Positions 43,748 to 52,104 of a DNA stretch of 64,000 nt are shown one piece after another. Origin of the DNA: Phormidesmis sp963710175 (GTDB lineage: Bacteria; Cyanobacteriota; Cyanobacteriia; Phormidesmidales; Phormidesmidaceae). The position numbers were made by a program, and so were the translations under genes. The stretch lies in assembly GCA_963710175.1 (NCBI GenBank), contig CAVPZC010000001.1, positions 682,001 through 746,000 on the forward strand, written 5' to 3'. The notes under the pieces were generated by a model. That model was not told the origin of the DNA. It made no database searches and saw only the letters and a program-made list of their open reading frames with translations. Within the stretch, counting starts at the first letter, position 1. The number at the start of each line of letters is the position of its first letter.

Positions 43748-44845
43748 ATGACCCAGCCGAAGATCCACTCTTACACCCAGTTCGATGCGGCAATGATGGT
43801 TCGCTGCTGTGACCTCGCTGCCCAGGCCGCTGGCCACACCGCGCCAAACCCAATGGTGGGAGCGGTGATCACTCAGGGCGATAAGATTGTTGGCGAAGGC
43901 TATCATCCTTGCTCTGGTGAGCCCCATGCTGAGGTATTTGCTCTGCAAGCGGCGGGCAGCCGGGCCAGGGGCGCAACGCTCTATGTCAATCTGGAGCCCT
44001 GCAATCACTATGGCCGAACGCCGCCCTGTAGTGACGCAGTGATTCGCTCAGGCGTGCGCCGGGTGGTGATTGGCATGGCTGACCCCAACCCCAAAGCCAG
44101 CGGGGGAATTGAGAAGCTGCAAGCGGCGGGTATTGATGTCAGCGTTGGGGTGGAAGGCGACAGCTGCCAGCAGCTCAATGAAGCCTTTATTTACCGTGTG
44201 ACTCACCACCGACCCTTTGGCATTTTGAAATATGCTATGACGCTAGATGGCAAAATTGCCACAACCACTGGCCACAGCGCTTGGGTCAGCGGCCCTCAAG
44301 CGCGTCAGCGCGTTCACCAGCTGCGTAGCCAGTGCGATGCGGTGATTGTCGGTGGCAATACAGTACGCCAGGACAATCCAAATTTGACCAGTCATGGTGA
44401 GGGCGATCGCAATCCGCTGCGGGTGGTGATGAGCCGTCAGCTCAATTTGCCCGTTGCTGCTAATCTTTGGAATACTGCCCTGGCCCCAACGCTAGTGATG
44501 ACTCAGACCGGGGCTAATGAAGAGGTGGCTGCTGCCCTGCGCGCACAAGCTGTCGAAGTCATCAGCTTTGACCAGCTCACCCCCACTGCTGCTATGGAAA
44601 CCCTCTATCAGCGCGGGCTGCTGAGCGTACTGTGGGAATGTGGCGGTACTTTGGCGGCTGAGGCGATCGCCGCTGGCACTGTGCAAAAGGTATGGGCTTT
44701 TATTGCCCCTAAGCTGATTGGTGGGACGGCTGCGCCCTCTCCGGTTGGTGATATGGGCCTGAGCCACATGGGCGAGGCTAGACCCTTGGACCGAATGCAG
44801 ATAACAGCGGTCGGCCCCGATCTTTTGGTACAGGGCTATCTGTAG
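43748..44845 (+). CDS. ribD: Bifunctional riboflavin biosynthesis deaminase/reductase
   Basis: 365 residues. The N-terminal deaminase has the zinc motifs HAEVFAL and EPCNHYGRTPPCSDAVI, after the typical TAPNPMVGAVI start. The C-terminal reductase has RPFGILKYAMTLDGKIATTTGHSAWVSG, DAVIVGGNTVRQDNPNLT and LWECGGTLAAEAI. It performs the second and third steps of riboflavin synthesis: pyrimidine deamination, then NADPH-dependent reduction of the ribosyl side chain. It is convergent with the thioredoxin-like gene; no other rib gene is adjacent. Confidence 0.96.
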   Translation: MTQPKIHSYTQFDAAMMVRCCDLAAQAAGHTAPNPMVGAVITQGDKIVGEGYHPCSGEPHAEVFALQAAGSRARGATLYVNLEPCNHYGRTPPCSDAVIRSGVRRVVIGMADPNPKASGGIEKLQAAGIDVSVGVEGDSCQQLNEAFIYRVTHHRPFGILKYAMTLDGKIATTTGHSAWVSGPQARQRVHQLRSQCDAVIVGGNTVRQDNPNLTSHGEGDRNPLRVVMSRQLNLPVAANLWNTALAPTLVMTQTGANEEVAAALRAQAVEVISFDQLTPTAAMETLYQRGLLSVLWECGGTLAAEAIAAGTVQKVWAFIAPKLIGGTAAPSPVGDMGLSHMGEARPLDRMQITAVGPDLLVQGYL

Positions 44846-44923
44846 GGCGACCTAACAGAATGGCTGTGTAGCAGATCGATAGGGATGAACTTGGAATCAA
44901 TCCAAGCAGCAAAAGAACGGTGG

Positions 44924-45286
44924 CTACTGGACTGACTGAGGGATAAAAGAAGTTTCTAGCCGATGGCGGGAGGCAAGGTCTTTTAGCTGAGCGCTCACGG
45001 CCTCGCGACTTTGAAACCCTTCTATGCGCTGTACTATCTCGCCGCCTTCTATGTACAACAGCGTCGGCAGTGTTTGGAGCTGGTAGCGGTTTGCCAACCT
45101 GAAGTTTTCGTCAGCATTGACATCAAACAGCTGTACGGGACCGGGCCACTCGGCCTGAATGCTAGCCAAAACAGGTGTAATCAGCCTGCATAGGCCACAC
45201 CAGGGAGCACGGAAATGGACAAACGTGGGGACTGAAGATGCCAGGACTTCTCGATCAAAGTTTTCCTCAGTAACCGTAGTCATCAT
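44924..45286 (-). CDS. Thioredoxin-like protein with WCGLC active site
   Basis: 120 residues (starts MMTTV; either Met possible). The redox site is FRAPWCGLCRLITPVLA, so Leu replaces the usual Pro of WCGPC. The cis-proline segment LQTLPTLLYIEGGEIVQRIEGF is intact. It is an atypical cytosolic thioredoxin of the kind cyanobacteria keep beside TrxA. The Leu change and a positively charged tail (SRHRLETSFIPQSVQ) suggest different partners. It converges with ribD. Confidence 0.88.
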   Translation of the reverse strand: MMTTVTEENFDREVLASSVPTFVHFRAPWCGLCRLITPVLASIQAEWPGPVQLFDVNADENFRLANRYQLQTLPTLLYIEGGEIVQRIEGFQSREAVSAQLKDLASRHRLETSFIPQSVQ

Positions 45287-45543
45287 AGGTAGGCGCTCGT
45301 TGCTATCTATATATTATCTAGTCTTGTGTGCGAGAGTCAGTCAGCTCAGCAGCTCAAAAGCCAAGCAGAATAATGTCCTTTTCCCGATACTTTTAGAGTT
45401 AGAACAGATCGATCAAACTGTACTCAGCCCCTAGCGGGTAATGATTATATCGCCTCAGCTGACTTCCTTATAATAGGTTACATTTTATATGGTTTGCCAA
45501 CAAAAGTACACAGAGTTTCGTTTACAAAACTTTTCTTTGAGCA

Positions 45544-46302
45544 TTAAACTAGCAGCCAGCCCAGGCCAATGGCCAAAATCGCCCCTACTGTCGTATTGAT
45601 AATGTTGACTAGATCGTGGGTTAGCCAGCCGAATTTTTCTTCAATGGTGGCCCCGATCAGGCTTTCTATAGTAGTGGCACCAAAAGCTGCGATCACGCAG
45701 ATGCCAATGCCTGCTAGAGAAATCAGCCCGACTGCCCAGCCCAGCGCCGCCAACGTCAGTGAAGCCACTACGCCTGCCGCTGTCCCCTCTAAGCTGACAG
45801 CACCTTCTGTCCCTGCGGGAACCGGCTGTAGTGTCGTAATCAAAAAGGTTCGCTGGCCATAGGCCTTGCCAATCTCAGTGGCGCTCGTATCTGACAGCTT
45901 AGTGCTCAAAGAAGCCACAAATCCCAGGGTCAGCAGCGGCTGCCATAGCCCTAATCCGTTGGGGTAAACGAGCTGTACGGCTAGTACGCCAGCGGCACAC
46001 AGTGCCCCTGTTAGCGCCGAGCCCCATACGTTGCCCGGTCCGCGCACGCCGCCCCTGGCTTCGGCAATCCCGGCAGTCTCTTTTTGCGCCATGCCGACTT
46101 TGGTCACTGCCGATCCCACAAAAAAATAGAACAGGGTGATGGCATAGGCCCGCCAGCCCAAAGCGCCCCACACAATTACCCCCAGGATCCAGGCGTTGCC
46201 ATAGCCAGCCGGGGTGAGCAGTTTTTTGGGCAGTAGAAAGGCGATCGCAATCAAACCCGTATTGAGAGCGATCGCTGCTAACCAAGGACTATCTACAGGC
46301 AT
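45544..46302 (-). CDS. DUF92 family membrane protein, VTE6-like phytyl-phosphate kinase
   Basis: 252 residues with about six membrane segments. SLSTKLSDTSATEIGKAYGQRTFLITTLQPVPAGTEGAVSLEGTAAG is the diagnostic DUF92 block, and ATTIESLIGATIEEKFGWLTHDLVNIINTTVGAILAIGLGWL closes the protein. DUF92 members such as plant VTE6 phosphorylate phytyl phosphate to phytyl diphosphate for tocopherol and chlorophyll recycling. The 257 bases between it and the thioredoxin-like gene hold no gene I can see. It complements chlP at 12185. Confidence 0.87.
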   Translation of the reverse strand: MPVDSPWLAAIALNTGLIAIAFLLPKKLLTPAGYGNAWILGVIVWGALGWRAYAITLFYFFVGSAVTKVGMAQKETAGIAEARGGVRGPGNVWGSALTGALCAAGVLAVQLVYPNGLGLWQPLLTLGFVASLSTKLSDTSATEIGKAYGQRTFLITTLQPVPAGTEGAVSLEGTAAGVVASLTLAALGWAVGLISLAGIGICVIAAFGATTIESLIGATIEEKFGWLTHDLVNIINTTVGAILAIGLGWLLV

Positions 46303-46328
46303 AGACTTTTGCTATAGACAACTAACAG

Positions 46329-46937
46329 CTACTTCGCCTTGGTGACATTCTCTGACTGAGAGTAGCGACCGTTGCGACCGCGATACCAAGTACCGTCGCG
46401 AGCGCCCGCTGACAAAATATTAGAGATGCGGTTGCGAGCCTTGAGGAAGGAGGTGCGTGGCATATCTTCACTAAAGATAGAAGACATCACGTCGGCAATT
46501 GTGAACACCTCTGAAGGCTGAGAGCGTAAAACGCTGCTCACTGCTTCCGGCAGCGCGGCCTCTCGGTAGTCAGGTTGAACATACTTTTGCCAGTTGGCGG
46601 CTCTGCCGTCTTTTTTCTTGCGGGGTGTCGACTTGCTGGCTTTAGGCTTCCGGCCTGGTTTCGCTTTAGCTGCCGTTTTCTTAGCGGCGGGCGGACTCTC
46701 TTCAGGAGCGGACTCTTCAGGAGCGGACTCTTCAGGGGCAGATTCTTCAGCAGGCGTTGAAACTACGGCCTCAGTAGCAGGCGCACGCTCACCATCAGAG
46801 TCTTGGAATAGTGTGATAACTGTGAGTACGCCCTGACGCTGTTCACGAATTTGGGTGAGTTTGGTCTCCAAGGTCTCAACTTGCTGGGCGAGGTCAGTCT
46901 CAACAGAAACGAGTTGGGAAAGGACAGGATCGCTCAT
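46329..46937 (-). CDS. H1-like protein: coiled coil, basic linker, C-terminal folded domain (paralogue 1)
   Basis: 202 residues in three parts. Residues 1-45 are a heptad-like coiled coil (VSVETDLAQQVETLETKLTQIREQRQG). Residues 50-110 are low complexity: an acidic repeat EESAP and a basic Lys/Ala/Pro stretch with the AT-hook-like KPGRKPK. Residues 112-202 are a conserved folded domain: NWQKYVQPDYREAALPEAVSSVLRSQP, FTIADVMSSIFSEDMPRTSFLKARNRISNILSAGARDGTWYRGRNGRYS. The last part resembles a small helical DNA-binding or winged-helix domain, inferred. The paralogue at 49260-50000 shares all three parts. Likely nucleoid-associated; function unproven. Confidence 0.72.
   Translation of the reverse strand: MSDPVLSQLVSVETDLAQQVETLETKLTQIREQRQGVLTVITLFQDSDGERAPATEAVVSTPAEESAPEESAPEESAPEESPPAAKKTAAKAKPGRKPKASKSTPRKKKDGRAANWQKYVQPDYREAALPEAVSSVLRSQPSEVFTIADVMSSIFSEDMPRTSFLKARNRISNILSAGARDGTWYRGRNGRYSQSENVTKAK
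46705..46749 (-). repeat. 15-base tandem repeat inside paralogue 1
   Basis: GGAGCGGACTCTTCA occurs twice exactly (46705-46719, 46720-46734), followed by GGGGCAGATTCTTCA at 46735-46749. On the minus strand it encodes the repeated EESAP unit of the acidic linker. Exact repeats point to recent slippage and make length variation likely. Confidence 0.9.
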
Positions 46938-47136
46938 TTTTTTAAAATCCTCATAGCAGTGACAGGTTCCTTGTTGCTGATCGTAGCGATTTTTAGAAGA
47001 TAGTCTTTGTACAAAGTGAGTGTAGCGTTTTCTGCGACCGTTGCTAAGCGATCAAACAATTCTGTAAAAATACTCGTAACCCGTTTGCTTATTTTGCTGA
47101 TTTTTCTCAGCCCATTTCCCGGGTTTTGTAGGGCGG

Positions 47137-48003
47137 CTAACGGAATACGATGGTCTTGTGGTTGTGCAGCATTACCCGATCTTCAATGTGGTAGCGCAGT
47201 CCCCGAGCGAGAACTGTTTTTTCAATATCTTTACCGTAGCGGATCAGATCTGCGGGTGAGTCGGAATGGTCTACGCGCAGCACGTCTTGATCGATAATAG
47301 GGCCACAGTCTAGATCCTCGGTCACATAGTGGCAGGTTGCCCCAATCAGCTTTACTCCTCGGGTGTGGGCCTGATGGTAGGGCCTAGCACCGATGAACGA
47401 CGGTAAAAAAGAATGGTGGATGTTGATGATGCGACCAGGATAGCGATCGCACATCGCCGCCGACAAAATCTGCATGTAGCGGGCTAGCACCATCACCTCA
47501 CCATTAGCGGCTTCAAAGTGAGCCATCATCTCTTCGCAGGCCGCCGCCTTATCGCGTTTTACAGGCACATGGTAAAAAGGGATGCCATGCCATTCAACTA
47601 GCCCCCTAAACACATCGTGATTGGAGATGACGCAGGCAATCTCAATCGCTAACTCACGGCTGCGCCATCGCGACAGCAGGTCATCAAGGCAGTGACTACT
47701 TTTAGAAACCAGGATAGCCACTCGTTTTCTCTGCGCAGAGTCTCGAATGGCCCAGTCCATCTTAAACTGCTCTGCAATCGGCACGAATCGCTGCCGCAGC
47801 TCCTCAACTTCAAAGGGGAGAGAGTCCGCCAAAATCTCCTGTCGCATAAAAAAACGGAGACCTTCTTGTTCTGAGTGGTGCTGGGCTTCGCGGATCCAGC
47901 CCTGGTTGTCTGCTATCAGCGAGCTGACTGCTGCGACAATGCCAATGCGATCCGGGCAAGAGAGGGTGAGAATGTAGCGCCTGGGAGAGGTCATATCGCT
48001 CAA
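47137..48003 (-). CDS. purU: Formyltetrahydrofolate deformylase
   Basis: 288 residues. An N-terminal ACT domain (TSPRRYILTLSCPDRIGIVAAVSSLIADNQGWI) precedes a formyl-transferase fold with INIHHSFLPSFIGARPYHQAHTRGVKLIGATCHYVTEDLDCGPIIDQD. The catalytic Asn-His-Asp set is visible in the IISNHD-like, NIHHSFLP and DLDCGP segments. PurU hydrolyses 10-formyl-THF to THF and formate, balancing folates; with the gcv genes in this window it fits photorespiratory one-carbon turnover. It follows paralogue 1 in the same direction after about 200 bases. Confidence 0.95.
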   Translation of the reverse strand: MSDMTSPRRYILTLSCPDRIGIVAAVSSLIADNQGWIREAQHHSEQEGLRFFMRQEILADSLPFEVEELRQRFVPIAEQFKMDWAIRDSAQRKRVAILVSKSSHCLDDLLSRWRSRELAIEIACVISNHDVFRGLVEWHGIPFYHVPVKRDKAAACEEMMAHFEAANGEVMVLARYMQILSAAMCDRYPGRIINIHHSFLPSFIGARPYHQAHTRGVKLIGATCHYVTEDLDCGPIIDQDVLRVDHSDSPADLIRYGKDIEKTVLARGLRYHIEDRVMLHNHKTIVFR

Positions 48004-48173
48004 AAAAACTTAGTTCAAGAAACTGACAGTGACTGGTGTCACTGAAGAATGATAAAGCTAAGGGCGTTCTTCCGGATAGTGGATGCGCTAACGGGTATGA
48101 TGCTGTTGAGCATATCTCTCTCAGCTATAGCGTTGGTCACTTGGCTGCACATCGTCCCTTTTCATAGACAGCT

Positions 48174-48731
48174 ATGTACGCTACTCGTTTCCTGATTCCC
48201 CTATTGTTTTTGCCAGCGGGGTTGGGGCTGCTTGTTCAGTCCGTAGCGGGTTCAGCCGGCTCGACAACTGTGGCACAGCGCCTGCTGTCACTAGCGTTAG
48301 CCCTGTTTTGTCCAGAGCTAATCCGCATGGCCATTGTAGATCTCAACAACATCGCAGCGGTATCTGAATCGTCGAAAGATTCTCGTCTGCGCCGTTTTAA
48401 TGGAGCTGTTGTTAGTACTGTTGTTCTAGAAGCGGCTGGGCTTTATATAGCACTGGTCTCTCTTCAGTGGGGGGCGATCGCTCTTATCTTCAGTCAGATC
48501 TGGTTTAATCTGCTCGCTGGCATCCAGCTTCACCCCGAACAGTCTCCATCTATTGCCCCGCTGGGCATCGCTGGGCGACGAACCGTTCTAGCCGCAAATG
48601 CACTGGGGCTAGGGCTGATGGCGCTTTGGCCGATTCAAGCTATTCGCATTTGGCTGGCTGGCGGACTGCTCACGCTGATTACTCTTTTCTTCCTTATCAA
48701 GTACGGCTGGCCTCAGCCAGCGCAGCAGTGA
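48174..48731 (+). CDS. Hypothetical multi-pass membrane protein
   Basis: 185 residues with four or five hydrophobic segments (about 5-25, 35-52, 80-100, 103-118, 140-175). The loop DLNNIAAVSESSKDSRLRRFNG is the main polar region. I recognise no family. It is divergent from purU. The following 528 bases carry the minus-strand-oriented repeat copy B and the leader of paralogue 2. Confidence 0.5.
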   Translation: MYATRFLIPLLFLPAGLGLLVQSVAGSAGSTTVAQRLLSLALALFCPELIRMAIVDLNNIAAVSESSKDSRLRRFNGAVVSTVVLEAAGLYIALVSLQWGAIALIFSQIWFNLLAGIQLHPEQSPSIAPLGIAGRRTVLAANALGLGLMALWPIQAIRIWLAGGLLTLITLFFLIKYGWPQPAQQ

Positions 48732-49259
48732 TAGAGAATCCAAGCGAGAAATTAGAGATTGTCCGGCTTAGCTAAAGCTGTTTAAGCTCTATGGCGTGGG
48801 TCATATAGATTGAATGCAGCACCATAGGTAAAACTCTGTAATTCCCTAGACATAAGGGCTCTCGGTATACGTATGTATTTGTCTGCCGCTCTAAATGCAT
48901 CAATGGAAAGGCATATAGCAAAGTAAGGATGCATTCTTCCTTTGCGAGTCGAGTCGCCTGTTGTCAGATAATGGTTTCAGCCGATAAAAGTGTCCTAAGC
49001 AACTCGACAGGAGCTATAGCTAAGCAGAACTTGGGCAGAATTTCTCCGTGATCTTCCTGAAAACTTCAAAAAAAAGTTGAGAAAAGTCTTGATTAAAAAG
49101 AAGAAAGCGTTTAAATAGTGTTATTCTCGAAAAAGATAATTTTGTCTATAAAGCATTTCAGGTAGCGTTTTCTCTGCAAAAAACTGCCTCAAAAGCTTCT
49201 AGAACCACCGCTGCAAAGCATTCTATTTAACCTAATCATAGCTAAGGAGAGGATGACGT
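48732..49259. other. Long intergenic region with repeat copy B
   Basis: 528 bases without a credible open frame. Repeat copy B occupies 48913-49021. The remaining ~240 bases up to 49260 are AT-rich (runs such as AAAAAAAGTTGAGAAAAGTCTTGATTAAAAAG) and probably hold the promoter and a long leader for paralogue 2; AAGGAGAGG lies just before its start codon. Confidence 0.7.
48913..49021 (-). repeat. Interspersed hairpin repeat, copy B
   Basis: Read on the minus strand this is 109 bases that differ from copy C (51589-51697) at five positions by my alignment. It has the same internal stem pairing GTCGAGTTGC with GCGACTCGAC, and the terminal hairpin around AATGCATC with stem arms AAGGAAG and CTTACTT. 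One change in the internal stem is offset as a G-T pair. The unit starts TATAGC and ends GCTATA. The two close copies lie about 2.6 kb apart in opposite orientation, flanking paralogue 2 and the 442-residue protein. Confidence 0.88.
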
Positions 49260-50000
49260 ATGTCTATATCTGTTCTGCCACAACTCTTAGAAGTTGATTC
49301 TGAGCTGTTGGCTCAAACCAGCACGCTAGAAGCTCAGCTGAACGAGCTGCGCGAAAAGCGCAAAGGAATTCAAACTGTTATCGCGATGTTTGAGTCAGGC
49401 GCATCTCTTGAAATAGCTGATATTGCGAAGGTTACTGAACTAAAGCCGTTAGAGAAAGCCCCAGAGAAAACTACAGAAAAAGCTACAGCAAAAACTACAG
49501 AAAATGCTGCTGCTGCACCCAGCAAAGCGACCAAAGCGACCAAGACAGCTGCAAAAACGACTGCCCAGAGAGCGACCAAGAGAAAAACGAAGGCGACCAA
49601 AGCCACTAAGGTCAAAGCTACGCGCGGTCGTCCGGCTAAAGCTAAAGTCGCCAAGCCCGCTGAAGTTGAGACAGCCACCCAAGCTAAAGACACCGATAAA
49701 GCGACAGCCAAGCGCAGCGGCAGAACGGCTAACTGGCAGCGCTACGTGCAAGAAAACTATCGCAAGGCTCCCTTGCCCGACGTCATTGTTGGCGTATTGC
49801 AGGCACAGCCTGGCAGCGTCTTTAAGATTGCCGATGTCATGAATGCGGTCTTCAAAGAAGATATGCCCAAAAATTACTTCTTGAAAGCCCGCAATCGCGT
49901 CTCTAATATTTTGTCTGCGGGTGCTCGCAACGGCGACTGGTACCGGGGTCGGGGCGGTACTTACAGCGTCTCTGAAAAGGCGGTCAGGAGCGCTGGCTAG
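49260..50000 (+). CDS. H1-like protein: coiled coil, Lys/Ala-rich linker, C-terminal folded domain (paralogue 2)
   Basis: 246 residues with the architecture of paralogue 1 (46329-46937): coiled coil (LLEVDSELLAQTSTLEAQLNELREKRKG), long Lys/Ala/Thr linker with repeated KATKATK units and an AT-hook-like TRGRPAK, and the folded domain NWQRYVQENYRKAPLPDVIVGVLQAQP, FKIADVMNAVFKEDMPKNYFLKARNRVSNILSAGARNGDWYRGRGGTYS. The linker looks like eukaryotic histone H1 tails and gives a strongly basic protein, suggesting DNA compaction. The start follows AAGGAGAGGATGACGT. A terminator follows at 50041-50075. Confidence 0.75.
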   Translation: MSISVLPQLLEVDSELLAQTSTLEAQLNELREKRKGIQTVIAMFESGASLEIADIAKVTELKPLEKAPEKTTEKATAKTTENAAAAPSKATKATKTAAKTTAQRATKRKTKATKATKVKATRGRPAKAKVAKPAEVETATQAKDTDKATAKRSGRTANWQRYVQENYRKAPLPDVIVGVLQAQPGSVFKIADVMNAVFKEDMPKNYFLKARNRVSNILSAGARNGDWYRGRGGTYSVSEKAVRSAG

Positions 50001-50040
50001 TCAGCGCCTGTTTTAGAAAACCCATACTCTTTGCTCATCA

Positions 50041-50075
50041 AACTCTGGGAACGTCATCGCTCTCAGAGTTTTTTT
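50041..50075 (+). terminator. Terminator of paralogue 2
   Basis: AACTCTG and CAGAGTT form a 7-bp stem around 16 bases, ending in a run of seven T residues (50069-50075). Confidence 0.85.
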
Positions 50076-50146
50076 AATGGTTGTTTGGATGACAGACTGT
50101 CTGCAAATCGTGACAATAGGCTTTGCGCTGGTAGACCTATTTACTT

Positions 50147-51475
50147 CTATTTACCTGTAGATCGATAGCTCAAAGGGGCTACGGAAGTGGCCTTTCGCTG
50201 GGCGCTTAGGGACAGGGTAATAGTGTTGTCATCGGTGCGTTTATAGACCCAACGCTCTCCTGGGCAAACCTCAGAAGCCAGATCAGACAATTGATCTGGC
50301 CATTGCCCGACTTTCGACAGTTGCTTAGCCTGCAACACTTTTTGAGCGAGTTCTAGAGTGAGGGCGCGATCGCCTGCCTCTTGCCATCGCCTTGCTAAAA
50401 CCGCAGGTGCAACCGCCACCGCCGAGTTCCACCGGGCGGTTTCCTCTTGCATCACTATTTGCTCAGCGACGGGTTGCGAAGTAGAACACACGTCCAAAGT
50501 GCTCAGCTTATAGAGGGCGCGATGAACTGTTTGGGTGGTGTCGATAGCGGTCAGTTCCAGATAGTAAGCGGGCGAAAACCAGTAAGACAATGCTGCCGAC
50601 AGCTTTTCCTGAGGGCCTGCTTCCCCAGCTGGATGACTAATCAAAAGCATCAGTGACTTTTGCGAAATTTTATACTGTAGCCAGGCATCGAACTGAAGAC
50701 CTGCCAACACAGACTGTTGCTGTATTTGCTGAGCCAAGCGAGCTTGCCATAGGTCAGGCACCTGATCTAAGTGACGCAGAATGCCCGCCTGTTGCGCAGA
50801 AACCACCGACACCAGCATCTGAGAGACTAGGTCAGGGCGACGAGCGATCGCCTGATTGAGCCGCCACGAAGCCTCCAAAGCGAACAGAGCCTCCTCCGGC
50901 TGACCTTTTTGGCTAGCGTCAATAGCCGAAAGTAACAGCAGCTTTTGCACATTAAAAACATTGACAAAGCCAGGAAATGAATAGTTTAGACTAAACATCT
51001 GCTCAAAATTCATCTCCCACTGGGGCGCTTCGCTTTTGAGAATCTGAGACTGAGCCGCAGCTATAGTCTCTCTGTAAGCGTTGAGGTAGGCACTCAGCGG
51101 CGGCGGCAGCGCCTCTAATGGCCCGGCTATCTTGGTCGTTTGGCGCTGGAGAAAATCGCTCAGCGGCGCTCCAATCGCCTGATAAGCCAGCTCAGCCTCT
51201 GCCCGAACACGGATGAGGCTGCTGGAATCGTTGGGAATGAAGCCTAGATCAGCCGCTAGCTGGTCAAACCGTTTGGCAGCGGCATTTTGTGGGTATGTCG
51301 GAATCTGGGCGAAAAAGGTGTTCGCCTCAGCATCCATCTGTGCCTGCTGTTGGCGCGCCTGAAGACCGCTCCAGAATAAAAATATCCACGGTAAGCCAAA
51401 CGTTCCTAAAATAGCTAAGAGTAAAAACGGACGCGGGCGACTCAGCTGTTCTTTTTGGCTTGGCGTAAGTTTCAA
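50147..51475 (-). CDS. Hypothetical membrane-anchored protein
   Basis: 442 residues. A single N-terminal membrane helix (about 17-36, FLLLAILGTFGLPWIFLFW) is preceded by a basic, polar stretch, so the long C-terminal part would face the periplasm. That part is mostly helical and Gln/Ala-rich (RDQRQQAQMDAEANTFFAQIP, QAIARRPDLVSQMLVSVVSAQQAGILRHL). Two cysteines occur (LDVCSTSQ and SEVCPGERWVYK). I do not recognise a family. It is followed by repeat copy C and then the RRM gene on the same strand. Confidence 0.6.
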   Translation of the reverse strand: MKLTPSQKEQLSRPRPFLLLAILGTFGLPWIFLFWSGLQARQQQAQMDAEANTFFAQIPTYPQNAAAKRFDQLAADLGFIPNDSSSLIRVRAEAELAYQAIGAPLSDFLQRQTTKIAGPLEALPPPLSAYLNAYRETIAAAQSQILKSEAPQWEMNFEQMFSLNYSFPGFVNVFNVQKLLLLSAIDASQKGQPEEALFALEASWRLNQAIARRPDLVSQMLVSVVSAQQAGILRHLDQVPDLWQARLAQQIQQQSVLAGLQFDAWLQYKISQKSLMLLISHPAGEAGPQEKLSAALSYWFSPAYYLELTAIDTTQTVHRALYKLSTLDVCSTSQPVAEQIVMQEETARWNSAVAVAPAVLARRWQEAGDRALTLELAQKVLQAKQLSKVGQWPDQLSDLASEVCPGERWVYKRTDDNTITLSLSAQRKATSVAPLSYRSTGK

Positions 51476-51858
51476 AGTTTTGAGCGATTGGGAAAAGGGC
51501 GTGAAGTCGATGAAGAGACTGCACTTCTAGCCTTCCCAAAAGCACCTATCCAAAAGTTGATTTTTCCGGTGATAGGCTATCTGCATACAGCTATAGCTCC
51601 TGTCGAGTTGCTTAGGACACTTTTATCGGCTGAAACCGTTATCTGACAACAGGCAACTCTACTCGCGAAGTAAGAATGCATCCTTACTTTGCTATATCGA
51701 CCGCAACCCACTTTGGAGCAGCAGCCGACTGAAATAAGAAAAACCAGCCGCGGCCCGTCAAAGAGGCTGCTGCCCTCATCCCCCAGCCCCTTGCTCCCAA
51801 AGGAAGAAGGGGAGGTTGTGTGTATACAGGAGGTCAAAGAGGGGATCGCTGGGCCACT
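51476..51858. other. Intergenic region with repeat copy C and a GC-rich hairpin
   Basis: 383 bases with no credible open frame. Copy C occupies 51589-51697. At 51774-51813 the sequence CCCTCATCCCCCAGCCCC and the nearby AAGAAGGGGAGG can fold back on each other with mismatches; this type of CCCTCA-CCCCAGCCCC hairpin is a familiar interspersed sequence in cyanobacteria. It sits downstream of the RRM gene. Confidence 0.6.
51589..51697 (+). repeat. Interspersed hairpin repeat, copy C
   Basis: 109 bases, the near-identical partner of copy B. It reads AGCTATAGCT, then the CTGTCGAGTTGCTTAGGA block, TCGGCTGAAA, a partner strand for GTCGAGTTGC, and a terminal hairpin with arms AAGTAAG and CTTACTT around AATGCATC. 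No clear target-site duplication beyond a possible TA at each end is visible. Confidence 0.88.
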
Positions 51859-52104
51859 TTAGGTGCGAGGTCTCGCCTTATTGACTTTGAGCGTGCGGCC
51901 CATCCACTCAGCGCCATCTAAGGCTTCAATGGCGGCGGCTTCTTCTGCTTCGCTGCTCATCTCTACAAAAGCAAACCCTCTAACGCGGCCTGTCTCACGA
52001 TCTGTCGGGAGCTTGACAGACTTAACCGAACCATATTCTGTAAATACCTGCTGGATGTCATCCTGAGCGGCATCAAAAGACAGGTTTCCAACGTAAATTG
52101 ACAT
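51859..52104 (-). CDS. RNA-recognition-motif (Rbp-type) protein
   Basis: 81 residues, one RRM domain. RNP2 is SIYVGNLSF and RNP1 is RVRGFAFVEMSS, with VKSVKLPTDRETGRVRG between them. The glycine-rich tail found in some cyanobacterial Rbp proteins is missing; the protein ends KVNKARPRT. Such proteins bind RNA, often respond to cold, and in some species help localise photosystem mRNAs to thylakoids. A direct repeat lies just upstream at 52111-52130. Confidence 0.92.
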   Translation of the reverse strand: MSIYVGNLSFDAAQDDIQQVFTEYGSVKSVKLPTDRETGRVRGFAFVEMSSEAEEAAAIEALDGAEWMGRTLKVNKARPRT

